Part shown: one piece after another, positions 32,717 to 41,898 of the stretch
Position numbering within the stretch: position 1 is the stretch's first letter
How the letters are laid out: each line of letters starts with the position of its first letter
Source: JBGSQR01 sp964509295
GTDB taxonomy: Bacteria > Desulfobacterota > Desulfuromonadia > Geobacterales > Pseudopelobacteraceae
Length of the DNA stretch: 64,000 nucleotides
Direction of reading: 5' to 3'
NCBI GenBank assembly: GCA_964509295.1
Contig: CAZDWS010000010.1
Location: 1-64,000 of the forward strand
Translations under genes and position numbers: made by a program
Notes under the pieces: model-generated
Seen by the model: the letters and a program-made list of their open reading frames with translations, nothing else
What the model was told of the DNA's origin: nothing
Databases searched by the model: none

Positions 32717-33922
32717 TTAAAAAATCAACTGCAACTGGGTAATGAAGGTGGTGAAATCTTTAGTTGAAGCATTCGTTTTGTCAAATTCAGTTTTGGAAAC
32801 TTCCATGGAAAGTTTCAGGTTCTGGTCACGGAAATAGTAATTGGCGCCTATTCCATACCAGTCAATACGCTGGTCATAAATAGTATCAGTTGCTATGCCG
32901 CTGTTATTCAGGTTAAGGGCTGCGAACTTCCACTTCTCGTAGCGGCCGAAAAACTGTAACGGCAGATTAGGAAGCATATAGGCCGCCTTCATATACCAAC
33001 CGTTCTTTTCTCCATTCAACCCCATTGTACCTGCATCCGGGTTGGCACCTCTATATGCTCCGTCCAGATCAATATCCTCGTAAGCGCCGGAAAATGTAAC
33101 TGTACCCATGCCTTCCAGCGGGTACTCGAAAAACAGATCGGTTGTCCAGCCTTTATAGTCAACTGCGCCGGTCTTGGCAACGGTGTCGCTAAATGCCACA
33201 TCAGGCTCCCACTGATAGGCAGCACCAACTGTCAGCACCTTTTTCTTGCCCAGATAGGTGCCCTTATAGCCATAGCCTGTCTCTGGATCAAGCAGTGACA
33301 CATGGGCGCGTCCTGAATAGCGGAAATTGGATTTGGGGGTTTCCGTACCGGCTGCGCTGCGACCGTTCATGACATCCAGGCGATACTGAAACATGTCGTT
33401 AAACAGGTTGCCCCAGACGGCAACTCCTTTGTCGCGCGTTGTTGTAAAAGGTGCGCGGATAAAAAGAGAACGGTCAAGCGTCAGAGGGTCTTCGCAAGAC
33501 TCAAGGTTCTCACGGCTCATGTTGTACTTGAACTTACCAACATGCACTTTTAGCGCCTTGTTAAAATCAAAACGGATCTGGGCATCAAGAATGGAGAAAT
33601 CTGAAGCGGCATCCCCGTCAACAACAGTCAGTGGTGTAGTATTCTGTTTTTCCAGAAACTCTGTCTGCACATACATGCTCATCATATCGCCATAGGCACC
33701 CATCAGGGCCAGCCGGTTGCGGCGAAAGTTAAAGTCAGTCGTTGTACCGGTTTTATCAGCACCGCTTCCGGTATCGCGAACCACCAACTGGAACTGGCCC
33801 TTGTAGTCAAGCTGCAGCACCCCCTTATCATCCGGACCAAAAGTCATTTGTGGTCCGGCAATGGCTGTACCGCTAAAAAGCATGGCGCCAGCAATAGCAA
33901 CGCCAATTGTATTTTTTTTCAT
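32717..33922 (-). CDS. extI: ExtI-like outer-membrane porin
   Basis: A 401-aa beta-barrel of the phosphate-selective porin O/P-like type. A signal peptide ends at AIA-GP. Many amphipathic strands and a final Phe (LQLIF) follow. It pairs with an upstream rhodanese lipoprotein, as extH-extI do in Geobacter, where this pair is linked to selenite/tellurite reduction and extracellular electron transfer. The symbol rests on context and general resemblance. A channel for oxyanions or sulfur species is the likely role. Confidence 0.75.
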   Translation of the reverse strand: MKKNTIGVAIAGAMLFSGTAIAGPQMTFGPDDKGVLQLDYKGQFQLVVRDTGSGADKTGTTTDFNFRRNRLALMGAYGDMMSMYVQTEFLEKQNTTPLTVVDGDAASDFSILDAQIRFDFNKALKVHVGKFKYNMSRENLESCEDPLTLDRSLFIRAPFTTTRDKGVAVWGNLFNDMFQYRLDVMNGRSAAGTETPKSNFRYSGRAHVSLLDPETGYGYKGTYLGKKKVLTVGAAYQWEPDVAFSDTVAKTGAVDYKGWTTDLFFEYPLEGMGTVTFSGAYEDIDLDGAYRGANPDAGTMGLNGEKNGWYMKAAYMLPNLPLQFFGRYEKWKFAALNLNNSGIATDTIYDQRIDWYGIGANYYFRDQNLKLSMEVSKTEFDKTNASTKDFTTFITQLQLIF

Positions 33923-33977
33923 CTGAGAACTCCTTTCAAATAGGTCGGCCCATGCGGGCTTAAGATGCTAAAACAGT

Positions 33978-35288
33978 TCAGCAACCGCCGGGGGTAGATC
34001 CGCCACCGGTTGATCCGCCGCCTCCCGTACCTGGTGTTACCGGTACGATGTAGGCCTTGTCTGCAGTTTCAATTTGATTCATGTCCGCATTTGTCGGACC
34101 AAGCACCGGAGAGAAAGCAGACCAGACAGTAAGAGCAGTAGTAGCCATTACACCCTGGGCACGTGGATTAACAGCTGTATTGAATGACCAGGCATCTCTT
34201 TGAGCTGCGGAAGCACTCGGGTAGGCAAGGAGTAAACGTTCAGACGAATAGTTATTCCACTGGCTGGAGGAGCCATCATACATGGTGATATCGCCCTCGG
34301 GCACATTTAGAACTGCATCAAAAAGAACAAAACTTGGTGATGCGCTGATCGAAGAGCCACACATTACAACCGTTTTCTTTGCAGCAGATGCAAACACGTC
34401 AGCAGCCCCGTCCTTTATGGAAAGCGTAGCCAACCTTGTTTCAAATGTCGCCTTGTCAGGATAGACAAAGTTTTTTGTAGCATCACCGTTCAAACGGGTC
34501 AAATACATTGTGGCACTTTGAAGGCGTAAAGCATTAGTTAAATAGGGAGTTATTGCAGGGCCGCGAACATCAATCACTTGCCAGGTATTTTTAAGCGCAG
34601 GGTCGGCAATAATTGCATCGACCTTCTGAATCATCTCGCCGATAGAGTAGCGAACCATATCTTTCAGAGCTGTATTTTTACTAACGCTGTACGTTGAAGC
34701 TGTAAATTTTTCAACAGCATCGGTTGCCAATGCGAGTCCTGCAACATCCCAGGCATCATCACCGCCATTCAGAATTTTCAGACGATCACGTGAAAAGCCC
34801 CAATAGCGGAAGTTCCAGAATGGCACCGACTGATTATAGATACTCGAGTTTTTAGGCAGTGAAAATACGATCGTTGTATTTGCATCAATTCCCAGTCGTT
34901 GAACAATTACGTCCATTGTAGCGCCGTCAGGCATCATTGTGGCTGCAAGTGCCAGTCCTTCGATACGATCTTTGCCGGTCTCGGTAGTATCCAGACGTAC
35001 CGCTCCCGGGATATGACCTTTGGCTGTCCAATCCGCAACCGTTGACTGGGATACTACAACCACCCTGTCTTTGCTGCCAAGCGGGGCATTCAGCTTACCT
35101 TCGTCAATCCACTGTTTGAGAGTTGCTGCGGTGATGATTGCAGCTGACTTGGTTGTTGTCGCGCTAGGATCACTGTAACTGCTGGTCCCGCTGTTTCCAC
35201 ACCCCCACAGACTTAAAGCGGCAATCATTACTGTCCCAAGCAGTGCGGCAATCAACACTCTGCTTTTCTTCTTCAGCTTTTCAAACAT
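33978..35288 (-). CDS. extH: ExtH-like rhodanese lipoprotein with C-terminal Gly-Cys
   Basis: A 436-aa lipoprotein (lipobox LWGC, about Cys30) with tandem rhodanese-like domains. The first (about residues 50-190) lacks a clear catalytic Cys (VFSLPKNSS). The second (about 220-370) has VVMCGSSISASPSF, a usable active-site Cys. The protein ends in a flexible Gly/Ser/Thr tail closing with TPGGC, so a free thiol sits on a mobile arm. It precedes the porin by 55 nt. It probably binds or transfers sulfur, selenium or similar atoms in the periplasm or at the surface. Confidence 0.8.
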   Translation of the reverse strand: MFEKLKKKSRVLIAALLGTVMIAALSLWGCGNSGTSSYSDPSATTTKSAAIITAATLKQWIDEGKLNAPLGSKDRVVVVSQSTVADWTAKGHIPGAVRLDTTETGKDRIEGLALAATMMPDGATMDVIVQRLGIDANTTIVFSLPKNSSIYNQSVPFWNFRYWGFSRDRLKILNGGDDAWDVAGLALATDAVEKFTASTYSVSKNTALKDMVRYSIGEMIQKVDAIIADPALKNTWQVIDVRGPAITPYLTNALRLQSATMYLTRLNGDATKNFVYPDKATFETRLATLSIKDGAADVFASAAKKTVVMCGSSISASPSFVLFDAVLNVPEGDITMYDGSSSQWNNYSSERLLLAYPSASAAQRDAWSFNTAVNPRAQGVMATTALTVWSAFSPVLGPTNADMNQIETADKAYIVPVTPGTGGGGSTGGGSTPGGC

Positions 35289-35365
35289 AATTCCTCCTTA
35301 AAAAAGTTTTGAAACAACTGCATAGTAGATTGGGTTAGTTTTGCAGCTTCGCAGAGACAGGCAGA

Positions 35366-35686
35366 CTACTCTCCGCTTAAAGGTTTAGCCCACTTGAATT
35401 TAAATTTTGCTTTCGTATCCGGGTTACTTTTTGTTTCAGGCTTTGAGTCAGGCTGCACAGGCTTTGACTCTTCCAAAACCGGCTTTTTTAATGAAGAGGC
35501 ATCTTTATTGTTGTCGGCCTGCGCACTGGATAGATATTGGAGGGTATTTATGGACTGAATTGAATCGTCGAGAAGAATTTTCTGAGTCTTGCCGGATTGG
35601 TAGGTAATAATAAGGGAATCTGAATAACAGACCACACTGGAGAGCAAACATATCAAACTCGCAATAATTGCGATTCTAAAATTCAT
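35366..35686 (-). CDS. Small exported Lys/Pro-rich protein, unknown
   Basis: A 106-aa protein with a signal peptide (about residues 1-22) and a conserved-looking segment LIITYQSGKTQKILLDDSIQSINTLQYL, followed by a Pro/Lys/Asp-rich, probably disordered tail ending FKFKWAKPLSGE. The start at 35686 follows AAGGAG. It is the first gene of the extH-extI transcript, after the terminator of the molybdoenzyme operon. No function recognised. Confidence 0.65.
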   Translation of the reverse strand: MNFRIAIIASLICLLSSVVCYSDSLIITYQSGKTQKILLDDSIQSINTLQYLSSAQADNNKDASSLKKPVLEESKPVQPDSKPETKSNPDTKAKFKFKWAKPLSGE

Positions 35687-35901
35687 GCTTGCACTCCTTG
35701 ACAGCATCTGTTTGATTTCAAGTCATAACCGGCAACACTCTAATTCATATTTACGGGATTGTAATAACGAATATAATTCATACGGCAATGCGTTTCAGGC
35801 ATAGGCAAAATCATTGAAAGCATATTTAATTAAAGCAATCCAAAAGACATAACTATCAGAGGTTATTACAAGACTAACCATCCGTAATTACTCAGACAGG
35901 C

Positions 35902-35935
35902 AAAAAAAAGGGCACGCCATGAGCATGCCCTTTTA
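35902..35935 (-). terminator. Terminator of the molybdoenzyme operon (minus strand)
   Basis: The stem AAAAGGGCATGC... with GCGTGCCCTTTT is followed by T residues on the minus strand, 20 nt after the 69-aa gene. It separates this operon from the extH-extI unit. Confidence 0.85.
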
Positions 35936-35954
35936 AACAGAATTTGAAGTTAGA

Positions 35955-36164
35955 TCAGCAACCGGAAAGCTCTTTTTTGCCTTTTTTAGCCGGTTTTTTT
36001 GCATCATCTTTTTTTGCGTCTTTTTTAACTGCTTTTTTTGCATCATCTTTTTTAACTTTTTTAGTCTCCGGTGCAGCAGCAGTTTCTTTTTCAGCAGCCA
36101 GCACTACAGTTGCAAAGCTTACAGTCATCAGTCCGGCTACCAGCAGTGTCAGAATACGTTTCAT
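35955..36164 (-). CDS. Small exported Lys-rich protein ending in Gly-Cys
   Basis: A 69-aa protein. A signal peptide ends near VLA-AE. The mature part is a highly basic Lys/Ala/Asp repeat (several KKDDAKK units) closing with ELSGC. The single Cys is the last residue. It follows the ferredoxin gene of the molybdoenzyme operon by 85 nt. The Cys-terminal tail is shared with the ExtH-like protein and the 107-aa protein at 41899. A thiol carrier or anchoring role is possible. Confidence 0.72.
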   Translation of the reverse strand: MKRILTLLVAGLMTVSFATVVLAAEKETAAAPETKKVKKDDAKKAVKKDAKKDDAKKPAKKGKKELSGC

Positions 36165-36249
36165 TTTTTTCTCCTTTTTTGTTGTTTACCGGCGAACCGG
36201 CTAAATCGTAATCAATTTTTAACATGTTGCAGAGCAATGTCCAGCATTT

Positions 36250-36966
36250 TCAGGTGATATAAAACACCATCGGTTTAGTTCCCAGTTCTTCTTTATATTT
36301 CATGACATTTGTCTTAAAAACCAGTTTGGTAATCAGTGCCTGAGGGTCGTTAATATCTCCAAAATAGGTGGCATGCCCCAGGCAGGTGGTTGTACAGCGG
36401 GTAAGTTCGCCTTTTTCCACCCGATGAATACAGAAGTGGCATTTGCGAGCATTACCAACGGGGGAATGCCAGTGACTCTTGCGCTTGTAGGTTTTGCCAT
36501 ATTCACCGGAGTTTTCCACTTCATAGGTACTTTTACGTGAATCGCCGGTGTAATAGTGACCCACGTCAGCCGAACGCGCGGCATAGGGACAGGCCACCAG
36601 GCAGTATCTGCAACCGATACATTTCTCGTAATCAATCATAACAATGCCGTCATCACGCTTGTATGTGGCAGTAACCGGACAAACCGAAACACAGCTGGGC
36701 TGATCACACTGCATGCAGGGGCGCGGCAGAAAGCGCATTGATGTATTGGGAAATTCACCCAGTTCTTCTTCTTTAACCGGGCGGTATTGAATACCGGGCG
36801 GCGTAAGATTCTCTGACATGCAGGCCGTTGTACAGGCATGACAGCCGATACATTTTTTCAGATCAATTGCCATGGCCCAGCGACGCTGATTCCTTGGTTT
36901 TTTCAAGGCACGCTGCAGGTCGGCCTGCATAATTTCCAGAATATCCTTATCGTCAATGGAGCTCAT
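36250..36966 (-). CDS. Four-cluster ferredoxin subunit (PsrB/PhsB/TtrB-like)
   Basis: A 238-aa electron-transfer subunit with four Cys groups for 4Fe-4S clusters: CIGCHACTTAC, CMQCDQPSC with CPV, CIGCRYCLVACP, and CHFC with CTTTC. It links the membrane NrfD/PsrC subunit to the molybdenum subunit. It has no signal peptide of its own and would be exported with the Tat-dependent catalytic subunit. Its gene overlaps the NrfD gene by 14 nt. Confidence 0.92.
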   Translation of the reverse strand: MSSIDDKDILEIMQADLQRALKKPRNQRRWAMAIDLKKCIGCHACTTACMSENLTPPGIQYRPVKEEELGEFPNTSMRFLPRPCMQCDQPSCVSVCPVTATYKRDDGIVMIDYEKCIGCRYCLVACPYAARSADVGHYYTGDSRKSTYEVENSGEYGKTYKRKSHWHSPVGNARKCHFCIHRVEKGELTRCTTTCLGHATYFGDINDPQALITKLVFKTNVMKYKEELGTKPMVFYIT

Positions 36967-38116
36967 ACTTTTCTGACTCCTTTCCGGCTATTTCAAAAAG
37001 ACCGGTTTTTTCGCAAATCATATAAATAAGAGCAACAACAGAAACAGATGCCACAACTACAAGTATTTCAAATATTGATGGGGAATAACTGATTCTTTCC
37101 GGCATATCATAAACCCTGAATACAGGTACTCGAAAACCCTCAACAACCAGGTCAAGTCGCGCCAGAAACTGGGTCAAAAGGACAATCAGGCTTGACAGAA
37201 CCAGTCCTCCAACACTGTTTTTATAAATCAGAATTAAAAACGGCACGACCAGAGCGCCACCTATTCCAAAGATAAAATTCTGCAGGAATGTTTCGCGGAA
37301 CACTTCGTAGCCAGACATGCTGCTGGCCATACCAATGATAATACGACAGAAAGTAAGTACCAGTACTGAAGCAAGCGCAATCTTCTGCATCATGATAAAT
37401 GGGCGTATCAGATTTCTATTACAACCGGTTTTCGACTGGATAGCAGCGATTATTGCGCAGAGGGCATTTCCGGTCAGAAATCCTGTAAACAGAAAATAGA
37501 TCGGCAGCATTGAACTATAGTAATAAGGCATGGTTCCAACAGCACCAAAAAGACTGCCGAGAGAGCAATATGTGATTACCGGAATGATAAATGAAGCATA
37601 TAGTAAGCGTTTGGAGTGAACATGGCGTTGAATATTTATATATTCAACAATAAGAATTGATATATCAGCGGTATACCATACAGCCATCCAGAACATGGGC
37701 GATTTTGGATTTGGCGACAGCATAAACATATACATTCTTTCCACATGGCCGAGCTCGGAAGCCAGTGACGCAAACCCTGCAATAGCCGTAACCAGCCCCA
37801 GGAATATAACCCTTGACGCTAACGGTTTGTATTTATCATGAAAGTAAATATTGCCCAGAAAATTTGTAAAAATGCATCCGCCACTAATCAGGGCGAAATA
37901 GACATACGTTGAGATCTGCAACCCCCAGGGGACAAGACTGGAGGTATTGGTAGTGCTGCCATGCCCCATAACAAAAATGCTGCCAATGCCGAAGCCACCT
38001 AAAACAAGCCCGATCAGGGAAAGGTAAACCAGAAAACCACCCTGGCCTTTTTTAAACCGGTTGAAATAGCTGACCAGCCTGTCCTTCTCCGGAATATAAA
38101 CACCGTATATCTGCAT
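36953..38116 (-). CDS. NrfD/PsrC-family membrane subunit
   Basis: A 387-aa integral membrane protein with about nine to ten transmembrane segments. It would exchange electrons with the quinone pool for the molybdoenzyme. Segments such as GGCIFTNFLGN, SELGHVERMYMFML and PMFWMAVWY resemble PsrC/NrfD. It lies between the catalytic and ferredoxin genes (order A-C-B), 1 nt from the former. Confidence 0.88.
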   Translation of the reverse strand: MQIYGVYIPEKDRLVSYFNRFKKGQGGFLVYLSLIGLVLGGFGIGSIFVMGHGSTTNTSSLVPWGLQISTYVYFALISGGCIFTNFLGNIYFHDKYKPLASRVIFLGLVTAIAGFASLASELGHVERMYMFMLSPNPKSPMFWMAVWYTADISILIVEYINIQRHVHSKRLLYASFIIPVITYCSLGSLFGAVGTMPYYYSSMLPIYFLFTGFLTGNALCAIIAAIQSKTGCNRNLIRPFIMMQKIALASVLVLTFCRIIIGMASSMSGYEVFRETFLQNFIFGIGGALVVPFLILIYKNSVGGLVLSSLIVLLTQFLARLDLVVEGFRVPVFRVYDMPERISYSPSIFEILVVVASVSVVALIYMICEKTGLFEIAGKESEKYELH

Positions 38117-38117
38117 A

Positions 38118-40319
38118 TCAGGCCCCCTTTACGATCTTGACAAAGTTTCTGCGCATGGCAGTTCCACCCATGATCGGGTCAATCACATTACCCTTGATCA
38201 GATCGTCATCGGCAATTCCCTGATTATTGGCCCGGCTCATCCCTTTGGAATGAACTCCGAAACCGTGGTACATATACACGGCATCATCACGCAGACGCTG
38301 AGTAAGCTTGACCCGGATCCGTCCGGAGGCCTTGATATCATCCTGGCCGACCAGAAAAACATAATCACCATCCTTCAACCCCATCTCCCGTCCTTTTTTA
38401 GCATTGACCCACAGGTCATTTTCCTTCTGCAGATCGGTCAGCATAAAGTTATTGGTAGTCCGTGAAAAAGTATGCAGTGGAGAACGGCCGAACAACAGAC
38501 GGAAGAATCCGTCAGGCGGTTGGGGGTGCTTTGTATATTGCGGCACCGGATCAAACCCCTTTTCCTGCAGCTGCTTGGAATAAAGCTCGATCTTGCCGGA
38601 AGGTGTATCGAATTCCGGCTGGTTATCGGCAGTAATATAGGGCGGCTTACCTTCTTTGACGATTACCCCGTTTTTCTTCAACTTGGCGAAATCTACGCCA
38701 CCGGCTTCACAACGTTTGGCCAGATACTCTTCCCCGTCTTTCCAGGGGAAAAATTCCTTCAGCCCCAGCTTGTTGCCCAGTTCTTTGGCCATCCACCAGG
38801 ATGCTTTTGTGTCATACATCGGTTCCACCGTCGGCTGACGGAGGGAAATCTCGGACAAACCCTTGAATTTACCGATGCTAAGTTCATCAAAACGTTCCAT
38901 GTAGGTACATTCCGGCAGTACAACATCAGCATAATTAACAATATCAGCCGGCATGGTGTCGATTGCCACCAGCAGGTCCAGATTATTGATCGCCTTGATC
39001 GTATCCTGCTTGTCGGTCATGGTCTTCAAGAGGTTGGAGCCGTAAATGAACCAGGCCTTGATCGGATAAGGCTTGGCACTGATAGTAGCCTCTTTAATGG
39101 AAGTCGTGGTTTGCAGTCCGGCAAAAGGATAAGCTGCATCCAGTTTCGGCAGATCTTCTGGTTTTTCTGGATAGTCGGGAAGCCCCGGGTAGCCAGGAAC
39201 CTTGGTACCCGATGGAAAGAAATAGCCCCCTTCCCTGCCCCAGGAACCGAGCAGGGCATTCAGGATGGCGATGGCGCGGCTGCGCTGAGTATCGTCACCA
39301 TACCAGGTGGCGTAACGACCGGCACCGATGCACACATTAGGGGAGTTTTTGCCCAGGTCACGGGCCACCGCCACAATCACGTCCTTTTCGATTGTGGTTT
39401 CTTTCTCGGCCCATTCCGGTGTGTACAGCTTGACCGCCTCCTTAAGTTCATCCAGGCCTGTGGCATATTTAGCCACATACTCTTTGTCATACAATTCTTC
39501 TTCAATAATGATTCTGATCCAGGCCAAAAGCAGCGCCAGGTCCGTGGCCGGCTTGATGGCCAGCCAGCGGTCAGCCTTTGAGGCGATATTTGACAGGCGC
39601 GGATCAACTACCGTCAGTTTGGCGCCCTGCGAAAGGCCATTAACAATGTCCTGAACCTGGCTGTTATGGGCATTTTCACCCAGGTGGGAACCGAGCAGCA
39701 CAATGTACTTACTCTTGCTGAAATCGTAATATTCCGGAGAACCCACATCGGATCCAAAAGTAAGCACAAAGCCGATATCGCGGGGACCACGGCACTGGGC
39801 AAAAGAAGGAGCGGCAAAGGTAGTTACACCATAAGCATGCAACAGATGCCGCCAGAAAGAGGCACCGGTCCCGTGATAAATCATAGCCAGGGACTGGGGC
39901 CCGTACTTTTCCTTGATGACCTTCATTTTCGAGGCGATCAGATCCAGTGCTTCATCCCAACTGGCCCTTTTCCAGACCGGCTCACCACGCTTACCGGTAT
40001 TGATCATGGGGTATTTTAGCCGGTCAGGGTCATAAAGCGCCCCCAATGCTGCGTTACCGCGACCGCACAAGCGCCCCCTGCCGCGCAGACTAAGCGGGTT
40101 GCCATCAATTTTAACCACTTTCTTGTTTTCAACCTTGGCAATCAGACCGCAATTCCAGAAACATAATTCACAGAAGGTGGGAATCTGTTGCATATCCTTC
40201 TGCCCTTCTTCTTCAGCCCAGGAAAGCAGCTTTTCCGGCATGGTTGCAGCGACTGTCAATCCTGCCGTAACCGCACCGGCTGCTTTAAAAAATGTTCTGC
40301 GTGAAAATTTGGTAGACAA
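38118..40319 (-). CDS. Molybdopterin oxidoreductase, PsrA/PhsA-like catalytic subunit
   Basis: A 733-aa DMSO-reductase-family enzyme. A Tat signal (SRRTFFKAAG) is followed by a 4Fe-4S site CELCFWNC plus GRLCGRG. The molybdenum ligand is probably Cys in FAPSFAQCRGP-like context (about residue 174), as in polysulfide, thiosulfate, selenate and arsenate respiratory enzymes. The C-terminal pterin-binding domain (FGRSPLHTFSRTTNN) is complete. It acts in the periplasm with the ferredoxin and NrfD subunits. The surrounding rhodaneses favour a sulfur or selenium/tellurium substrate over arsenate, but the substrate is not determined. Confidence 0.88.
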   Translation of the reverse strand: MSTKFSRRTFFKAAGAVTAGLTVAATMPEKLLSWAEEEGQKDMQQIPTFCELCFWNCGLIAKVENKKVVKIDGNPLSLRGRGRLCGRGNAALGALYDPDRLKYPMINTGKRGEPVWKRASWDEALDLIASKMKVIKEKYGPQSLAMIYHGTGASFWRHLLHAYGVTTFAAPSFAQCRGPRDIGFVLTFGSDVGSPEYYDFSKSKYIVLLGSHLGENAHNSQVQDIVNGLSQGAKLTVVDPRLSNIASKADRWLAIKPATDLALLLAWIRIIIEEELYDKEYVAKYATGLDELKEAVKLYTPEWAEKETTIEKDVIVAVARDLGKNSPNVCIGAGRYATWYGDDTQRSRAIAILNALLGSWGREGGYFFPSGTKVPGYPGLPDYPEKPEDLPKLDAAYPFAGLQTTTSIKEATISAKPYPIKAWFIYGSNLLKTMTDKQDTIKAINNLDLLVAIDTMPADIVNYADVVLPECTYMERFDELSIGKFKGLSEISLRQPTVEPMYDTKASWWMAKELGNKLGLKEFFPWKDGEEYLAKRCEAGGVDFAKLKKNGVIVKEGKPPYITADNQPEFDTPSGKIELYSKQLQEKGFDPVPQYTKHPQPPDGFFRLLFGRSPLHTFSRTTNNFMLTDLQKENDLWVNAKKGREMGLKDGDYVFLVGQDDIKASGRIRVKLTQRLRDDAVYMYHGFGVHSKGMSRANNQGIADDDLIKGNVIDPIMGGTAMRRNFVKIVKGA

Positions 40320-40371
40320 GTAAACCTCCTGTCAGGAACCATCTCACTGAGACGGCAAAAACATCAAACCA

Positions 40372-40402
40372 ATTATATGAATACTTAAATACTTGTGTTC
40401 AA
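40372..40402 (-). promoter_or_regulatory. Possible promoter of the molybdoenzyme operon
   Basis: Reading the minus strand, TTGAAC (40402-40397) and TATAAT (40377-40372) are separated by 19 nt, wider than ideal. It lies between a strong terminator and the psrA-like gene. Confidence 0.4.
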
Positions 40403-40418
40403 AAAAAATGATATTGCT

Positions 40419-40456
40419 AAAACCGGCGGCTTCCAGCCGAAGCTGGAAACCGCCGG
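40419..40456 (-). terminator. Terminator after the triple-rhodanese gene
   Basis: A long GC-rich stem, CCGGCGG-TTTCCAGC with GCTGGAA-GCCGCCGG and a short TTCG loop, is followed by TTTT on the minus strand, 10 nt after the stop codon. Confidence 0.92.
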
Positions 40457-40465
40457 AAATATGAG

Positions 40466-41869
40466 CTATTCAACAATCTTCATACTGCCGTTTTTCTGGA
40501 ATTCCAACGTCGAATTAACAAATTTGACATTTAAATAACCAAGTTCTTTGAGCGAATGATAGGCCATCTCGGCGCGTATGCCGGTTGCACAATGAGTAAT
40601 GATCATCTTCTCCTTTGGTATCTCGGCGGCACGGTCCTTGATCTCTTCAGCCGGAATCAGCTTGGCGGTTTTCAGCATGCCACTGTTGGCCTCATCCTGG
40701 TTTCGCACATCAATAATCATGACATTTACGGGTGGAGCAGCGGCGATTTTCTTGAACTCGTCCAGATTAATTTCACCCGGACGCGGCTTGGGGACATAAC
40801 TAACCTTCTGATTCAGCTTGCCGCTTGCTACTTCATATTTAGCTGTCTGCCAGGCCTGGAACCCTCCTGTCAGAATCTTTACATTTGTATAACCGGCCTT
40901 GACGAGCACTTTGGCTACAGCATCGGCCTCTTTACCACCAGCAGCATCATAAACAATAACCGGGGCTTTTTTCTGTTTCAAAGCCATTTTTTTGATGAGC
41001 TTGGCTGATTGCTTTACAGGAAATGCAACCGCACCTTTGATGAAGCCCTTTTCTGCTTCCTTGGCAGTTCTGGCATCAAGCAAAACATGCGGGATGTCCT
41101 TATCCAGCCAGGCTTCCTTCAAAAACTGGACAGACAAAACGCCATAATTGGTCAGAGACCAGTCCGGCATGCCGTCCTTGTAAACTTTGATATTGGTGTA
41201 ACCCAACTTTTTAGCTTTATCTGCCGAGCCGGGACTCATATTACAGGTCGGGCCTGAACAGTAGAAAATGATCAAAGCATTTTTGTCTGCAGGCAGTTTC
41301 GAAGCCTGTTTGTCAAATGCCGGATATGGCAGGTTCACGGCAGTAGGAATGGCCCCTTCCTGAAAACGGGGCGCCGGACGGGAGTCATACAGGAAATACT
41401 TGCCTTTTTCAGGCCCCATGGCGACCAGCTTGACCATCTGGGGAGTAGTCATCAGCATCTCGGCAGAAATTTTGACCGGCGGTTTTTCTGTCAGCTTGAC
41501 CGCAGTTTTAACGCCATTTTTCTCAATATACTCAATCTTGACTTCATGTCCTTTTTTTATCTTGTTGCCCTTAAGGAAATCACCGTCACCAGTCTTACCA
41601 TCACCGTTAACAACTTTGACTTCATCTTCATCAAACTTGACCAACTCTACCGAATCATCAATCTTTATCTGGATAGTCTTGGCCTTGAAAGCCACATTGT
41701 CAAAATGTCCCTGCAGAGTATTTGGCTGGGCCTGATGACAATTAGTGCAGATTTTAGCAATGGTCGGCTTTGCCTTTGGGGCCGGTTCAGCGGCAAAAAC
41801 CGCAAATGCGGCCAGCGGAACAGAGACGGCAGCAGCAACAAATGCACTTAAAACCCTGGTCTTATCCAT
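40466..41869 (-). CDS. Exported haem c and triple-rhodanese protein
   Basis: A 467-aa protein. A signal peptide ends near VFA-AE. A single haem site CTNCH lies at about residues 41-45, then come a beta-rich spacer and three rhodanese-like domains. Domain 1 has YCSGPTCNMS and domain 3 has HCATGIRAEM, both with a Cys. Domain 2 has YDAAGGKE with no Cys. Fusing a haem c to sulfurtransferase domains suggests redox-coupled handling of sulfane sulfur or selenium in the periplasm. It lies upstream of the molybdoenzyme genes but has its own terminator. Confidence 0.83.
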   Translation of the reverse strand: MDKTRVLSAFVAAAVSVPLAAFAVFAAEPAPKAKPTIAKICTNCHQAQPNTLQGHFDNVAFKAKTIQIKIDDSVELVKFDEDEVKVVNGDGKTGDGDFLKGNKIKKGHEVKIEYIEKNGVKTAVKLTEKPPVKISAEMLMTTPQMVKLVAMGPEKGKYFLYDSRPAPRFQEGAIPTAVNLPYPAFDKQASKLPADKNALIIFYCSGPTCNMSPGSADKAKKLGYTNIKVYKDGMPDWSLTNYGVLSVQFLKEAWLDKDIPHVLLDARTAKEAEKGFIKGAVAFPVKQSAKLIKKMALKQKKAPVIVYDAAGGKEADAVAKVLVKAGYTNVKILTGGFQAWQTAKYEVASGKLNQKVSYVPKPRPGEINLDEFKKIAAAPPVNVMIIDVRNQDEANSGMLKTAKLIPAEEIKDRAAEIPKEKMIITHCATGIRAEMAYHSLKELGYLNVKFVNSTLEFQKNGSMKIVE

Positions 41870-41898
41870 GTAAAGATTCCTCCCTTGAGATGCCCGGC

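Noticed and set aside
38472..39581. 369-codon open frame antisense to the molybdoenzyme gene
   Set aside because: The catalytic subunit on the minus strand is complete and unambiguous; the antisense frame has no start signals or domains.
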